Shown here piece after piece: positions 1-6,555 of a DNA stretch of 7,456 nucleotides. The DNA comes from JBNLBT01 sp050303435 (GTDB taxonomy: Bacteria; Pseudomonadota; Gammaproteobacteria; Xanthomonadales; Marinicellaceae): NCBI GenBank assembly GCA_050303435.1, contig JBNLBT010000139.1, positions 1 through 7,456 on the forward strand. The letters are read 5' to 3'. The notes below the pieces were generated by a model that was not told the DNA's origin, made no database searches, and was given only the letters and a program-made list of their open reading frames with translations. Every line of letters begins with the position of its first letter. Position 1 is the stretch's first letter. The translations under genes and the position numbers were made by a program.

Positions 1-11
1 TGAACGATGAC

Positions 12-1412
12 ATGCACGCCTGGAGCACGGCACAGAAAACCCGGCTGTTCAGCCTGGCAATCAGTCAGGGCAACTGGGAAGACGGACTGAAATCGCTGCC
101 CTACACCGCCTTTGAAGAAACCGGCGATGCGCTGTTTGCCCTGGGGGCCGCGCAATACACCTTTGACCAGGGCGACCGCGATTCGGCGCTGAGCCGGGTG
201 GACGCCGCGCAACCGGAAAGCGCCGCCGAGCAATTGCAACTGGCGCACTTGTTGCACGATTTGGGCCGCGATGCGGACGCGTCCGCGTGGCTGGAGAAAG
301 TCGATGCCGATGCGCTGTACGACAAATTCGACTGGCTCAAATTGCACTTGACACTGGACGCCAACCACAGCATCTCCGAGGACACCCTGAGCTCACTGAC
401 CGGCCACTGGATGGCCGAACAGGCCATGCCTGCGTTGTTCAACCTGGCATTGGAACAGAATCCTGAAACGGCGCAAGCCATCTACAGCGCCTGGACCGCC
501 GATGATTTCTGGCAGGACCCCTACAAAATCCGTAAATTCAAATTGTATTGGCGCACCGGCGTGTGGCAATGGGACATGCAGGACCTGCACGCCGCGCTGG
601 GCTGGCTGGCCACCCTGGCGCTGATGTTTGTGGTGCCGCTGATCATCATCCTGCCGGTGCACTACCGCGGCCTGTATCGGCGCGTGCACAACAAGCCAGC
701 GACAACTTCCATGACCGACTGGAACCTGCGTCACGCGCTGTTTCTCGGCGCCGCCTTTCTGGCGCTGGACATCCTCACATTGATGATCTTGCAACACGAT
801 TTGTTTCTGCAACTGTTTTTCAGCGACGTCGAATGGTCGCTTGAATCCCCGCCAGGCGAACTCTCGCGCCTGTATTTTATCGACGCGGCGCTGTTCGCCG
901 CCTGCGCCTTGCTGGTGTTCAAACCGGGTCGCACGCTGTTCCAGACCTCGGTGCCCAACGCGCTGTTGTGTGTGGCCCAGGGCATCGGCGCGTTCTTCCT
1001 GTTCCGCCTGGTCATCGCCGCGGCCATGATCGGCTACAAAGCCATCACCCTGCAAGGCGCCACCAGCGATGTACAGCTGATCATCCAGGACATCGTCGCC
1101 ACACACGGACTGCTCATCGCCTGCCTCGGCATCGGCCTGATCACCCCGATCCTGGAAGAATACCTGTTCCGCGGTGTGCTGCTGAACGCCTTCACCAAAC
1201 ACATCAAATTCGGCTGGGCCAACACCCTGCAAGCCGCCGTCTTTGCCCTGATCCACGACGTCGCCGGCTTCCTGTACCTGCACCACTTCCTCATCGCCCT
1301 GATCGCCGGCCACCTGGTCAAACTGCACAAAAACCTCTACAGCGCCATCGCCTTGCACGCCGCCAACAACACCCTGGCCGTGCTGGTGCTGGCCAGCGGC
1401 GGCGCGGCTTGA
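12..1412 (+). CDS. CPBP-family intramembrane metalloprotease with helical N-terminal region (5' end probably outside window)
   Basis: Membrane protein with the three signature motifs of the CPBP (CAAX protease and bacteriocin-processing, Rce1/Abi-type) family. Counting from the ATG at 12, EEYLFR is at residues 382-387, FALIH at 411-415 and HAANN at 449-453; E382/E383, H415, H449 and N453 would be the catalytic and metal-coordinating positions. Hydrophobic helices are clear at about 194-216, 240-262, 286-303, 315-340 and 363-380, and again through the motif region to about 461. Residues 1-180 are soluble, rich in Ala, Leu, Asp and Glu, and read like TPR-type helix pairs (for example the stretch around 56-95), an unusual addition for this family. 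The frame stays open to the left edge and there is no Shine-Dalgarno sequence before the ATG at 12, so I think the gene starts upstream and this is an internal Met. Family members process prenylated proteins, peptides or bacteriocin leaders; the substrate here is unknown. Family assignment is firm, role is not. Confidence 0.85.
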   Translation: MHAWSTAQKTRLFSLAISQGNWEDGLKSLPYTAFEETGDALFALGAAQYTFDQGDRDSALSRVDAAQPESAAEQLQLAHLLHDLGRDADASAWLEKVDADALYDKFDWLKLHLTLDANHSISEDTLSSLTGHWMAEQAMPALFNLALEQNPETAQAIYSAWTADDFWQDPYKIRKFKLYWRTGVWQWDMQDLHAALGWLATLALMFVVPLIIILPVHYRGLYRRVHNKPATTSMTDWNLRHALFLGAAFLALDILTLMILQHDLFLQLFFSDVEWSLESPPGELSRLYFIDAALFAACALLVFKPGRTLFQTSVPNALLCVAQGIGAFFLFRLVIAAAMIGYKAITLQGATSDVQLIIQDIVATHGLLIACLGIGLITPILEEYLFRGVLLNAFTKHIKFGWANTLQAAVFALIHDVAGFLYLHHFLIALIAGHLVKLHKNLYSAIALHAANNTLAVLVLASGGAA

Positions 1413-1516
1413 AGCTGGGCCGAAAAATCACTCAGATTGGACGCGCGGAGAATCGATGTGTTTTGTGAAAAACAACAGATAAACCACTGTGCCCAAAAGA
1501 TAAATTGACGTCGCAA
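1413..1516. other. Intergenic spacer between convergent genes
   Basis: A 104-bp gap between the stop of the CPBP protease gene and the stop of the minus-strand membrane protein gene. It is AT-richer than the flanking genes. The only fold I see is an AT-rich 6-bp stem with a GTGA loop at 1459-1474 (TGTTTT/AAAACA). It has no GC stem and no T-run, so I do not call it a terminator. Both genes must nevertheless end transcription here. Confidence 0.5.
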
Positions 1517-2341
1517 TTAAAAAAACAACGCCAGCCAGCGGTCCGAAGTGTGTTCATGATCCCTGTATTCCAACAGCACTGTCTTGCGTTGCAACAGGTG
1601 AGGGAAAAAATTTTGCACGGCTTGCATGCACAGCATTTTCAACTCGGAGAATGGCACCACCCGCACCGGCGCATTGCGCAACACGCCCTGCCAAATGTGT
1701 TGATCCAACAACGCCGTCAGCAACCGTTCTTTCACTGCCGCGCGATTCAGTCCCCACAACCGGTGACGTTCTTCGACGTGCGTCGCAACCCATGCTCGCT
1801 CAGAAGTGCCGGCCACCGGAGACACCGCACAGGCATCAAATTGCACATAAAGCGGACCACGTCTACTCCCAGGTGGTGTAACAGTTTTTTCAGAATAGGC
1901 CATTTGTCTGTACAGCGTCTCACTGTTCAGCGATTCGACACCGATGTCTGCAATTCGAAAATCTCTGTGCTTGGGTTGCGCAAACACATCTGCCACATGG
2001 TCCACTTCTATCACACGATCCTGTGCAACCACCGCCGCATACAACACCGCCAGCGATGAAGCCCCCAGCGCACAAAACAGCACAAACCCCAAGGGAAAAT
2101 TATACTCAGGATCAAACAACCCCACCGGCGGCACCCGCTGAATCCAAATCCAGATGAAAAACCCCGTTGCCACCAAAGGCACAGCCCCATTGAGCAAGGC
2201 ATTGAAATCGTGCCAGCGAAAATTGACGTGCTCACGCAACCACCACAACAACGCCGCATACACCAAAAGGAACACCGCGCAGCGCCACAACAACGCGCCA
2301 AGCCAGCGCGCCCGTTCAGGATTGTACGGATGCCATTGCAT
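1517..2341 (-). CDS. Unrecognised membrane protein, about three N-terminal transmembrane helices
   Basis: 274-aa protein of no family I recognise. The N-terminal third is membrane-embedded: hydrophobic, Trp-rich segments at about residues 13-35, 48-68 and 82-105, with a basic loop near 68-72 and a short Pro-rich turn between helices 2 and 3. The rest (about 108-274) is soluble and contains several His, Arg and Trp residues, including ERHRLWGLNR at 191-200. The start is well bounded: an in-frame TGA lies one codon upstream of the ATG at 2341, and GGCGGA sits a reasonable distance before it. It lies 66 bp downstream of the Asp-box lipoprotein gene on the same strand with no terminator visible between them, so the two are probably co-transcribed and may work together at the inner membrane and periplasm. 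That link is inference. It is convergent with the CPBP protease gene. Confidence 0.75.
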   Translation of the reverse strand: MQWHPYNPERARWLGALLWRCAVFLLVYAALLWWLREHVNFRWHDFNALLNGAVPLVATGFFIWIWIQRVPPVGLFDPEYNFPLGFVLFCALGASSLAVLYAAVVAQDRVIEVDHVADVFAQPKHRDFRIADIGVESLNSETLYRQMAYSEKTVTPPGSRRGPLYVQFDACAVSPVAGTSERAWVATHVEERHRLWGLNRAAVKERLLTALLDQHIWQGVLRNAPVRVVPFSELKMLCMQAVQNFFPHLLQRKTVLLEYRDHEHTSDRWLALFF

Positions 2342-2407
2342 GCATCAATCCGCCATGCATGCGCCGCGCACCTGGTGGTTGCAAGGATTCAGGACACAAG
2401 TCAATCC

Positions 2408-4090
2408 TCAATACTCATCTTCCGGTCTGGGCGGCCGGCGTACCCGTTTTTTCTTCTCAGGTTTGCGCAGAACCAGTGCCTGTGGAAAGTCTTCAATCGG
2501 CACACGATCCTGGCCGATGATCCACTGCCAGTGCGCGCCGCGGTCTTCGCTCATATAGACATTTGAATTCTCACACAAGGCGAATTGCCGCGTGTCACTG
2601 GAAACCGCCAGAGCCAGTTGGAAACAGGTGGGCGCAATCTCGCCGATCTGTTGCCATGTTGCCCCGTGGTCTGTGGAGATTTGCAACGGAGTCACAGGAA
2701 AGACCTTGGTTTTTCTGAATATTCGCAGCTTATCGTACTGTCTGGGAGAAATCATTGTCCCGTCGGTGAAGATGAAAGGCGGCGCTTGTGGCTCGTCGTA
2801 TTTGATGCCTTTGGGCACCGTTTCATGCCAACTGCGACCACGATCCGCACTGTACAACACTGGATTTCTCATGCCACCGTCATCCGACCCCAGTAAAAGT
2901 CCATTGCCCAATGGCCACAAAGACACGATGTCCGATTCCTCCATGTGCCATTCCGCGTCTGCTTGTAAATTACGGACGTACATCTTTTTGTCGTAAAAAA
3001 CCCGCAACACCCCCGTGTCAAAAACCACAGAAGGATCTGGGCGAACGCCCGACAAGAACCGCACCACACGATCAAGTTTCAACAACGGCGTGAAGGTTTT
3101 TTTCAATGCGTCGTATTCATGCAGTTCAAAATACTTGTCCTCTTCGAATTCGAGCAACACAAACACCTGCCCCGGCCCACCGGACATCAGACCGGCCACG
3201 CGCGCCTCTGGCCAGTCCAGAGCCACAGTCTGCCAGCGTTCAAACGGCGCGCGGGATTCCATCAACAAGCCCAGCGGCCCGGCAATCATCCAGTGCGCTT
3301 CGTCCACGGCCACAAAATCGGTAATTTCCCGCCAGGTGGGCGACTTATGTGACTGAACTGTACCACGCTTGACGTCGTAAGAAACCACCGCACCCAGTTT
3401 ACCGGTGAACACCATCAAATCGTCGCTGACCCGGTGGCTGCCGGTCAACAAGGGCGAAGCCTGGGCTTGTCTCAACGCCTGATTGCGTTGCGCATCAAAC
3501 GCATCCGCGTCCCAACTCAACGACTCCCTGGCTGCATATTTGGCAAACACTTTAGGTTTCAGCAAACGCGCCTGCGCCAGCACCGAGGCCTCGGGGTCGC
3601 GACTCAGGGCAAAATCCGGCAACTCATCGTCAAAGCGACTCATGAACTCAAATGGATGGTACACCAAGGTGCCCAGATCGGTGATGCGTCCCTGCTGCAC
3701 CTTGAATTCTCCGATGATCGGTGTGATCAGCGCCCAGGCCGAATAGTGAAAATCGCCGGTGTTCAGATAGGCATTCAAAGCCCCGAGTTTATACTGCCCA
3801 GGTGGCACACTGCCGACAAAGATCACGCTGTTGTCGTGCACCGCCAGCGCACTCAGTGACATTAAATCGTCTTCCTTCACTTCATCGTCGTCGACATTGA
3901 CCAGTGTCAGACGATCCCAGTTTTGCAACGGGCCGGCCAGCCGCACGCCGTTGCTCACCGCCTGAATAACCACCAGACCATGGTCCGCGTTGTGACGATA
4001 GGTGTACTCCCCCACATTGGTTTCCGGCAAGGACGAACAACCACCGATCAATAAAACAAACAGAAGCAAGAACAGGTTCTTTTCAAACAT
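2408..4090 (-). CDS. Asp-box (BNR-type) beta-propeller lipoprotein
   Basis: 560-aa predicted lipoprotein. A short charged N-terminus (MFEKN) is followed by a hydrophobic stretch (6-15) and the lipobox IGGC with acylated Cys at 18, so the mature protein is membrane-anchored and faces the periplasm or cell surface. Residues about 35-150 form a beta-rich segment with VPPGQY (95-100) and a GRITDLGTLVY run near 134-144, like small periplasmic beta-sandwich domains. The C-terminal half carries three perfect Asp-boxes (SxDxGxxW): S414-W421, S472-W479 and S514-W521, the hallmark of sialidase/sortilin/Ycf48-type propellers. I see no sialidase catalytic set, so a binding or scaffolding role is more likely than glycosidase activity. 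It ends in a basic KPEKKKRVRR tail. The frame is open upstream to an ATG at 4153, but that would bury the signal peptide; the Met at 4090, preceded by TTGGAA, is preferred. It is the first gene of a likely two-gene unit. Confidence 0.82.
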   Translation of the reverse strand: MFEKNLFLLLFVLLIGGCSSLPETNVGEYTYRHNADHGLVVIQAVSNGVRLAGPLQNWDRLTLVNVDDDEVKEDDLMSLSALAVHDNSVIFVGSVPPGQYKLGALNAYLNTGDFHYSAWALITPIIGEFKVQQGRITDLGTLVYHPFEFMSRFDDELPDFALSRDPEASVLAQARLLKPKVFAKYAARESLSWDADAFDAQRNQALRQAQASPLLTGSHRVSDDLMVFTGKLGAVVSYDVKRGTVQSHKSPTWREITDFVAVDEAHWMIAGPLGLLMESRAPFERWQTVALDWPEARVAGLMSGGPGQVFVLLEFEEDKYFELHEYDALKKTFTPLLKLDRVVRFLSGVRPDPSVVFDTGVLRVFYDKKMYVRNLQADAEWHMEESDIVSLWPLGNGLLLGSDDGGMRNPVLYSADRGRSWHETVPKGIKYDEPQAPPFIFTDGTMISPRQYDKLRIFRKTKVFPVTPLQISTDHGATWQQIGEIAPTCFQLALAVSSDTRQFALCENSNVYMSEDRGAHWQWIIGQDRVPIEDFPQALVLRKPEKKKRVRRPPRPEDEY

Positions 4091-4241
4091 GACAATTCCA
4101 ACCAAAAAATACAATGATCCATCAGCGGCCGCACGCGGCCCCGACCACCTCACAGATCAACGGAATGCAACAAGCAGGCAACTCTCAGAATCAGAACGAC
4201 ACAGCAACAGGCCCCTATGCCATTCCATTGAACAGACCTTG

Positions 4242-4269
4242 ATTATACATGGAAACAGCCCGCTGAAAA
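4242..4269 (-). promoter_or_regulatory. Candidate sigma70 promoter for the Asp-box lipoprotein unit
   Basis: On the minus strand a perfect -10 hexamer TATAAT occupies 4247-4242. TTTTCA at 4269-4264, 16 bp upstream, matches four of six -35 consensus bases. Transcription would begin near 4235, leaving a 5' leader of roughly 145 nt before the ATG at 4090. The leader contains a GGCCGC/GCGGCC palindrome at 4127-4140. No known riboswitch pattern was recognised in it. Confidence 0.35.
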
Positions 4270-4334
4270 CCAAAGCGGCCGAAGCCTATACTCACACCCG
4301 GTGTCAAAACAGTAAAATGCCCGACACAGCCGGT

Positions 4335-4362
4335 TTGCTGAGGCGTGCAATTGCGCTATCAT
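4335..4362 (+). promoter_or_regulatory. Candidate promoter upstream of the mrr remnant and unknown lipoprotein
   Basis: TTGCTG at 4335-4340 and TATCAT at 4357-4362 are 16 bp apart. The -10 matches five of six consensus bases and the -35 three of six. The predicted start near 4369 would fall at the left edge of the CA-rich leader that is shared with the intact mrr. This is the only reasonable promoter I see for the lipoprotein gene at 4536. Confidence 0.3.
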
Positions 4363-4366
4363 ATTT

Positions 4367-4516
4367 CAATACACACACGCCAACACCCATGAGCATACCC
4401 GACTACCAAAGCATCATGCACCCGCTGCTGCACGCCATCGCCGACGGCAAGATCTACCACAATTCAGAACAGTTCGAGACGATGGCCGAACAATTCAATT
4501 TAAGCGATCAGGACAA
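4367..4516 (+). repeat. Direct repeat copy 1: duplicated leader and 5' end of mrr
   Basis: From 4381 to 4516 this stretch matches 6567-6702 with no gaps and five mismatches in 136 bp (at 4428, 4449, 4453, 4470 and 4471). Allowing one 3-bp gap in the CA-rich leader, the similarity extends left to 4367. It covers the leader, the start codon and the first 42-43 codons of mrr. Identity stops abruptly at 4516. Confidence 0.9.
4389..4516 (+). pseudogene. Truncated 5' fragment of a second mrr copy
   Basis: Begins with the same ATG as the intact mrr and encodes the same first 43 residues with three amino-acid differences (Gln21 to Lys, Thr22 to Ile, Leu28 to Gln). Of the five base changes only one, at 4428, is silent, which suits a fragment no longer under selection. 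The wider winged-helix-like N-terminal region, the linker and the nuclease domain are all missing. After Asp42-Lys43 the frame runs on without a stop into the downstream lipoprotein, so a fused product is formally possible, but it would place the signal peptide internally. I regard this as a recombination remnant. It may still supply promoter and leader to the lipoprotein gene. Confidence 0.75.
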
Positions 4517-4535
4517 GCAGACCAAGGACATGCAA

Positions 4536-5261
4536 ATGAATAAAATACTGACATTGACCGCCCTGTGCCTGCTGCTGCTGTCCGGCTGCATCAGCACCAA
4601 CAAAAACCTGCAGCAATACACCCACGGTGAGGACAAATTTCTGGTCATTTCAATGCTGCCCAACGACTACCATGTCTGGGTGCTCGGCGCCATCGGCGTG
4701 CCCGAAGTGCGCTTAAAATACAACAACATGGGCTGGGATCTAAATGAATCAATCAAACAGTACATGACGCAATACAACCCCAGAATCGTGGCACCCAAAG
4801 ACACAGCCAAGGAACAGCAACTGATCGCAGACATGCACGCCGAATGGCCATTGAAATACAAAGACTACGCCGAGGAACTGCGCGCCATGGCCGAAGCCCA
4901 GAACTGCCAATACATCCTCTTGGTTCGCTCACTGCAAATCAGGGATGAATTGTATTCCACTGACAACCTGTTCAAAGGCGTGGGTTTCTCAAAACGGCAG
5001 TTTTTCAAGATCAAAAGCACCGACATGTTCGCCTCCGTGCGCATCGAACTGATAGACAAAGACAGCATGAAAAGACTGGGCGATCAACACATCTTAAGCC
5101 ATGAAAATATTGAGGCCCTCCGCACCAAGAAAATCAATGAATTCCCCCCGGAAAAATTCATCCCCTACCGCGAAGACCTGCTCAGAGTCGTCACAAACGG
5201 CATCGAATCCATCCTGCAATTCTTTGAAATAGAACGTGAAAATACTGAGGCCGTGTATTGA
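4536..5261 (+). CDS. Small lipoprotein of unknown function
   Basis: 241-aa predicted lipoprotein of no family I recognise. MNKILTLTALCLLLLSGC is a textbook lipoprotein signal peptide, lipobox LSGC with the acylated Cys at 18. The mature part has no further membrane segment. It contains an Asn/Tyr/Gln-rich helix around 68-82, an Ala/Glu-rich helix at about 110-122, a beta strand at 126-134 (YILLVRSLQI) and a mixed C-terminal half ending in a helix near 211-232. The start at 4536 is chosen because AAGGA at 4524-4528 lies 7 nt upstream; an ATG two codons earlier (4530) is less well spaced. The gene follows the mrr fragment in frame and its ribosome binding site starts only a few bases after the repeat ends, so the fusion point created or spared a complete gene. 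It is convergent with the HEPN gene. The strand pattern and AT-rich flanks suggest acquired DNA. Confidence 0.8.
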   Translation: MNKILTLTALCLLLLSGCISTNKNLQQYTHGEDKFLVISMLPNDYHVWVLGAIGVPEVRLKYNNMGWDLNESIKQYMTQYNPRIVAPKDTAKEQQLIADMHAEWPLKYKDYAEELRAMAEAQNCQYILLVRSLQIRDELYSTDNLFKGVGFSKRQFFKIKSTDMFASVRIELIDKDSMKRLGDQHILSHENIEALRTKKINEFPPEKFIPYREDLLRVVTNGIESILQFFEIERENTEAVY

Positions 5262-5378
5262 TGTAAACAAGCTGACTTGTGGAACAATTGCAGTCCCATA
5301 TGCAATGTTTCTTGCCGTTTGATGTTCAAACCCGATCAATTGAATGACTTAATTTGAAAACACTGAACTTGCTTACAT
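5261..5378. repeat. Imperfect inverted repeat around the convergent spacer
   Basis: ATGTAAACAAG at 5261-5271 and CTTGCTTACAT at 5368-5378 are inverted copies matching at 10 of 11 positions. They bracket almost exactly the 120-bp gap between the lipoprotein and HEPN stop codons. The left arm also folds locally as ACAAG-CTGA-CTTGT (5267-5280). Neither fold has a T-run. It could be a weak bidirectional terminator or the ends of a small decayed element. I see no target-site duplication. Nothing else is visible in the spacer. Confidence 0.35.
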
Positions 5379-5381
5379 ACA

Positions 5382-5804
5382 TCACTGGCTGGAACTGAAC
5401 GGCCCCAATGCCTCAACCCGTCTCAACACGTCTTCGGTCACGGCAATCAATTCACGCAACATGGATTCTGAAATTTCAAGACGGCCCTCGTATTCCGCTT
5501 TGTTGCGCACGTTGTGGCATTCGGACAGCACGCGCCACTGACGATATTCGAGACCCAGGGTGTGCTGTAAACACTGAAAAACCAGATAGCGCTGTTCGGT
5601 GCGATACCCATGCCAGCGCAATGCCGCCAAAGACAAAGCATGCGCTGCGCCGTAGGCCAGTGAAAATTGACCGTCCTCAGACAATTCCTGCCTTTGTGAA
5701 TCCCGTAAACGGCGCCGAGCCGACTCCAACAATCCCTCAAACTCAAGCCGATCGGGCGGTTCCGCCTTTAACTGTTTAGTTTTTAATAAATTTTCCAATG
5801 TCAT
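5382..5804 (-). CDS. HEPN-domain protein, probable toxin of a HEPN-MNT module
   Basis: 140-aa, all-helical small protein. The assignment rests on its position directly behind an MNT nucleotidyltransferase gene and on a C-terminal RNKAEYEG motif at residues 100-107, preceded by ECHN at 95-98. HEPN toxins are RNases whose active site is normally R-x(4-6)-H. Here the Arg-Asn pair R100-N101 is followed by Tyr105 rather than His. An alternative R-x5-H set, R91 and H97, overlaps it. RN-x3-Y variants of this kind occur in HEPN-like partners of MNT proteins, from memory, so RNase activity is likely but not assured. The start at 5804 is supported by AAAGGA 7 nt upstream. The first 29 bp overlap the end of the MNT gene, a typical sign of translational coupling and of a fixed toxin-antitoxin ratio. 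Family call is moderately sure; toxicity is inference. Confidence 0.7.
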   Translation of the reverse strand: MTLENLLKTKQLKAEPPDRLEFEGLLESARRRLRDSQRQELSEDGQFSLAYGAAHALSLAALRWHGYRTEQRYLVFQCLQHTLGLEYRQWRVLSECHNVRNKAEYEGRLEISESMLRELIAVTEDVLRRVEALGPFSSSQ

Positions 5805-6381
5805 CTTCGCATCCTTTCACCCACATCTTGGGTTGATCCATTATCCGCGTCAAGAATCCGTGTCCTTGTTTTAATTTGGTGGTGAATTCCGAAAACTCAT
5901 AAACAGTCGGATGGATGGGTCGCTGCAACGTCGCCTCAAGCGGCAACAAAACTTCCACCACATCGCTGAACTTCAAGCCCTCACCCACCAGCATCAAATC
6001 CAAATCGCTGGATTTTGAATCGGTGCCTTTGGCCAATGAACCATAAACAAAAGCCAGGTCTATGCGTTCATCCATGCCACTGAGTGCGCTTCGAAGCGCA
6101 TCGGCCACACCAAAACTCTTGCGCACAATGCCCAGCAATTCAGAATAGACCGGGCAATCCGAATTCGCTTGGTAATGCCTTTGATTGCCTGCGGGTGACA
6201 CAGTCAAAACACCGGCAGCAACCAGGCGCGCCAATTCACGCGTCACAGTGCCCCGCCCCATATCGACCCAACGCAAAATCTCGTTGGTGTAAAAACTCTC
6301 ATCCGGCTTGGCATACAGCAAGCTCAATACCCGCTGTTGCGTCTTGGTAAATAAAGCATCGCCTATTGAAGTTTCCAACAT
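5776..6381 (-). CDS. Winged-helix MNT nucleotidyltransferase, probable antitoxin
   Basis: 201-aa two-domain protein. Residues about 10-75 form a winged helix-turn-helix: a helix with TKTQQRVLSLLY (12-23), a recognition region MGRGTVTRELARLVAAG (41-57) and a wing ending NQRHY (66-70). Residues about 105-190 are a minimal nucleotidyltransferase of the DNA polymerase beta superfamily, with GS at 114-115, ten residues, then D126-L-D128 (GSx10DxD). The conserved tail has RPIHPTVYEFSEF (154-166), FLTRIM and PKMWVKG (184-190). In studied HEPN-MNT pairs the MNT protein neutralises the toxin by adding AMP to a Tyr near its active site; Tyr105 of the partner would be the candidate acceptor here. The fused winged helix makes autoregulation likely. 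The start at 6381 has no strong Shine-Dalgarno (GATG at 6391-6388 only). First gene of a two-gene unit with the HEPN gene. Confidence 0.85.
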   Translation of the reverse strand: MLETSIGDALFTKTQQRVLSLLYAKPDESFYTNEILRWVDMGRGTVTRELARLVAAGVLTVSPAGNQRHYQANSDCPVYSELLGIVRKSFGVADALRSALSGMDERIDLAFVYGSLAKGTDSKSSDLDLMLVGEGLKFSDVVEVLLPLEATLQRPIHPTVYEFSEFTTKLKQGHGFLTRIMDQPKMWVKGCEDDIGKFIKN

Positions 6382-6399
6382 GTTAAATCATCAAAAGTT

Positions 6400-6433
6400 C
6401 CCAATTAGGGTACTATAATCCCCATTTTGGGTA
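6400..6433. promoter_or_regulatory. Two dyad-symmetric operator boxes (candidate MNT winged-helix binding site)
   Basis: CCCAATTAGGGTA (6400-6412) and CCCATTTTGGGTA (6421-6433) are direct repeats identical at 11 of 13 positions, and each has inverted CCC/GGG arms around an AT-rich centre. Their starts are 21 bp apart, two helical turns, so bound dimers would sit on the same DNA face. They cover the spacer, -10 and start region of the MNT-HEPN promoter, the usual layout for repression by a toxin-antitoxin autoregulator. Binding by the winged-helix domain is inferred. Confidence 0.55.
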
Positions 6434-6440
6434 TGATCAA
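6412..6440 (-). promoter_or_regulatory. Candidate promoter of the MNT-HEPN unit
   Basis: On the minus strand TTGATC (6440-6435) and TATAGT (6417-6412) are separated by exactly 17 bp. The -35 matches four of six and the -10 five of six consensus bases. Transcription would begin near 6405, giving a leader of about 25 nt to the MNT start at 6381. Both dyad boxes described separately overlap this promoter, one inside the spacer and one over the end of the -10 and the start point. Confidence 0.5.
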
Positions 6441-6516
6441 GTTGTTTAATTATTATTTTGTCAATTAAAACACTCATGTCTCACTCACTTAGCGAATTTA
6501 AAGGAAATCTATACGG

Positions 6517-6547
6517 TTGTGGATATGTGAGTTCAGTGAAGTAAAAT
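6517..6547 (+). promoter_or_regulatory. Weak candidate promoter of mrr
   Basis: TAAAAT at 6542-6547 lies 28 bp before the mrr ATG, with TTGTGG at 6517-6522 upstream at a long 19-bp spacing. The position of the -10 relative to the start codon parallels TATCAT at the duplicated copy. A perfect TATAAT also reads rightward at 6414-6419, but without a good -35. The AT-rich 193-bp gap between mrr and the MNT gene otherwise shows only the operator boxes. Confidence 0.25.
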
Positions 6548-6555
6548 AGACTGAC

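Larger units (their letters stand above)
4091..4366. other. Intergenic region between divergent units
   Basis: About 275 bp separates the Asp-box lipoprotein start from the mrr 5' duplicate. It holds the minus-strand candidate promoter, the GC-rich 14-bp palindrome at 4127-4140 and a plus-strand candidate promoter near 4335-4362. The plus frame in phase with the downstream lipoprotein is open through here, but its composition and lack of a ribosome binding site argue against coding. I see nothing else. Confidence 0.5.

Noticed and set aside
393..1358. 321-codon open frame on the minus strand inside the CPBP protease gene
   Set aside because: Its product is monotonous in Gln, Val, Asp and Gly with no domain, and it lies opposite a gene with clear family motifs; it is a by-product of codon bias.
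1459..1474. TGTTTT/AAAACA stem as a terminator between convergent genes
   Set aside because: Only A-T pairs apart from two, no T-run and a short stem; too weak to call.
4091..4153. Upstream extension of the Asp-box lipoprotein to an ATG at 4153
   Set aside because: It would bury the lipoprotein signal peptide 21 residues inside, and the Met at 4090 has a plausible ribosome site.
4328..4340. 13-bp match (AGCCGGTTTGCTG) to the interior of mrr at 6778-6790
   Set aside because: It lies upstream of the duplicate, out of order, with no flanking similarity; probably chance, though it overlaps the candidate -35.
4002..4388. Continuous plus frame leading into the mrr fragment and unknown lipoprotein
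   Set aside because: It begins antisense within the Asp-box lipoprotein gene, shows no protein-like composition or ribosome site, and the lipoprotein has its own signal peptide and start.
5820..5833. CCCACATCTTGGGT near the end of the MNT gene as a third operator box
   Set aside because: Arm spacing differs by 2 bp from the two promoter boxes and it lies in coding sequence (PKMWVKG); likely chance.
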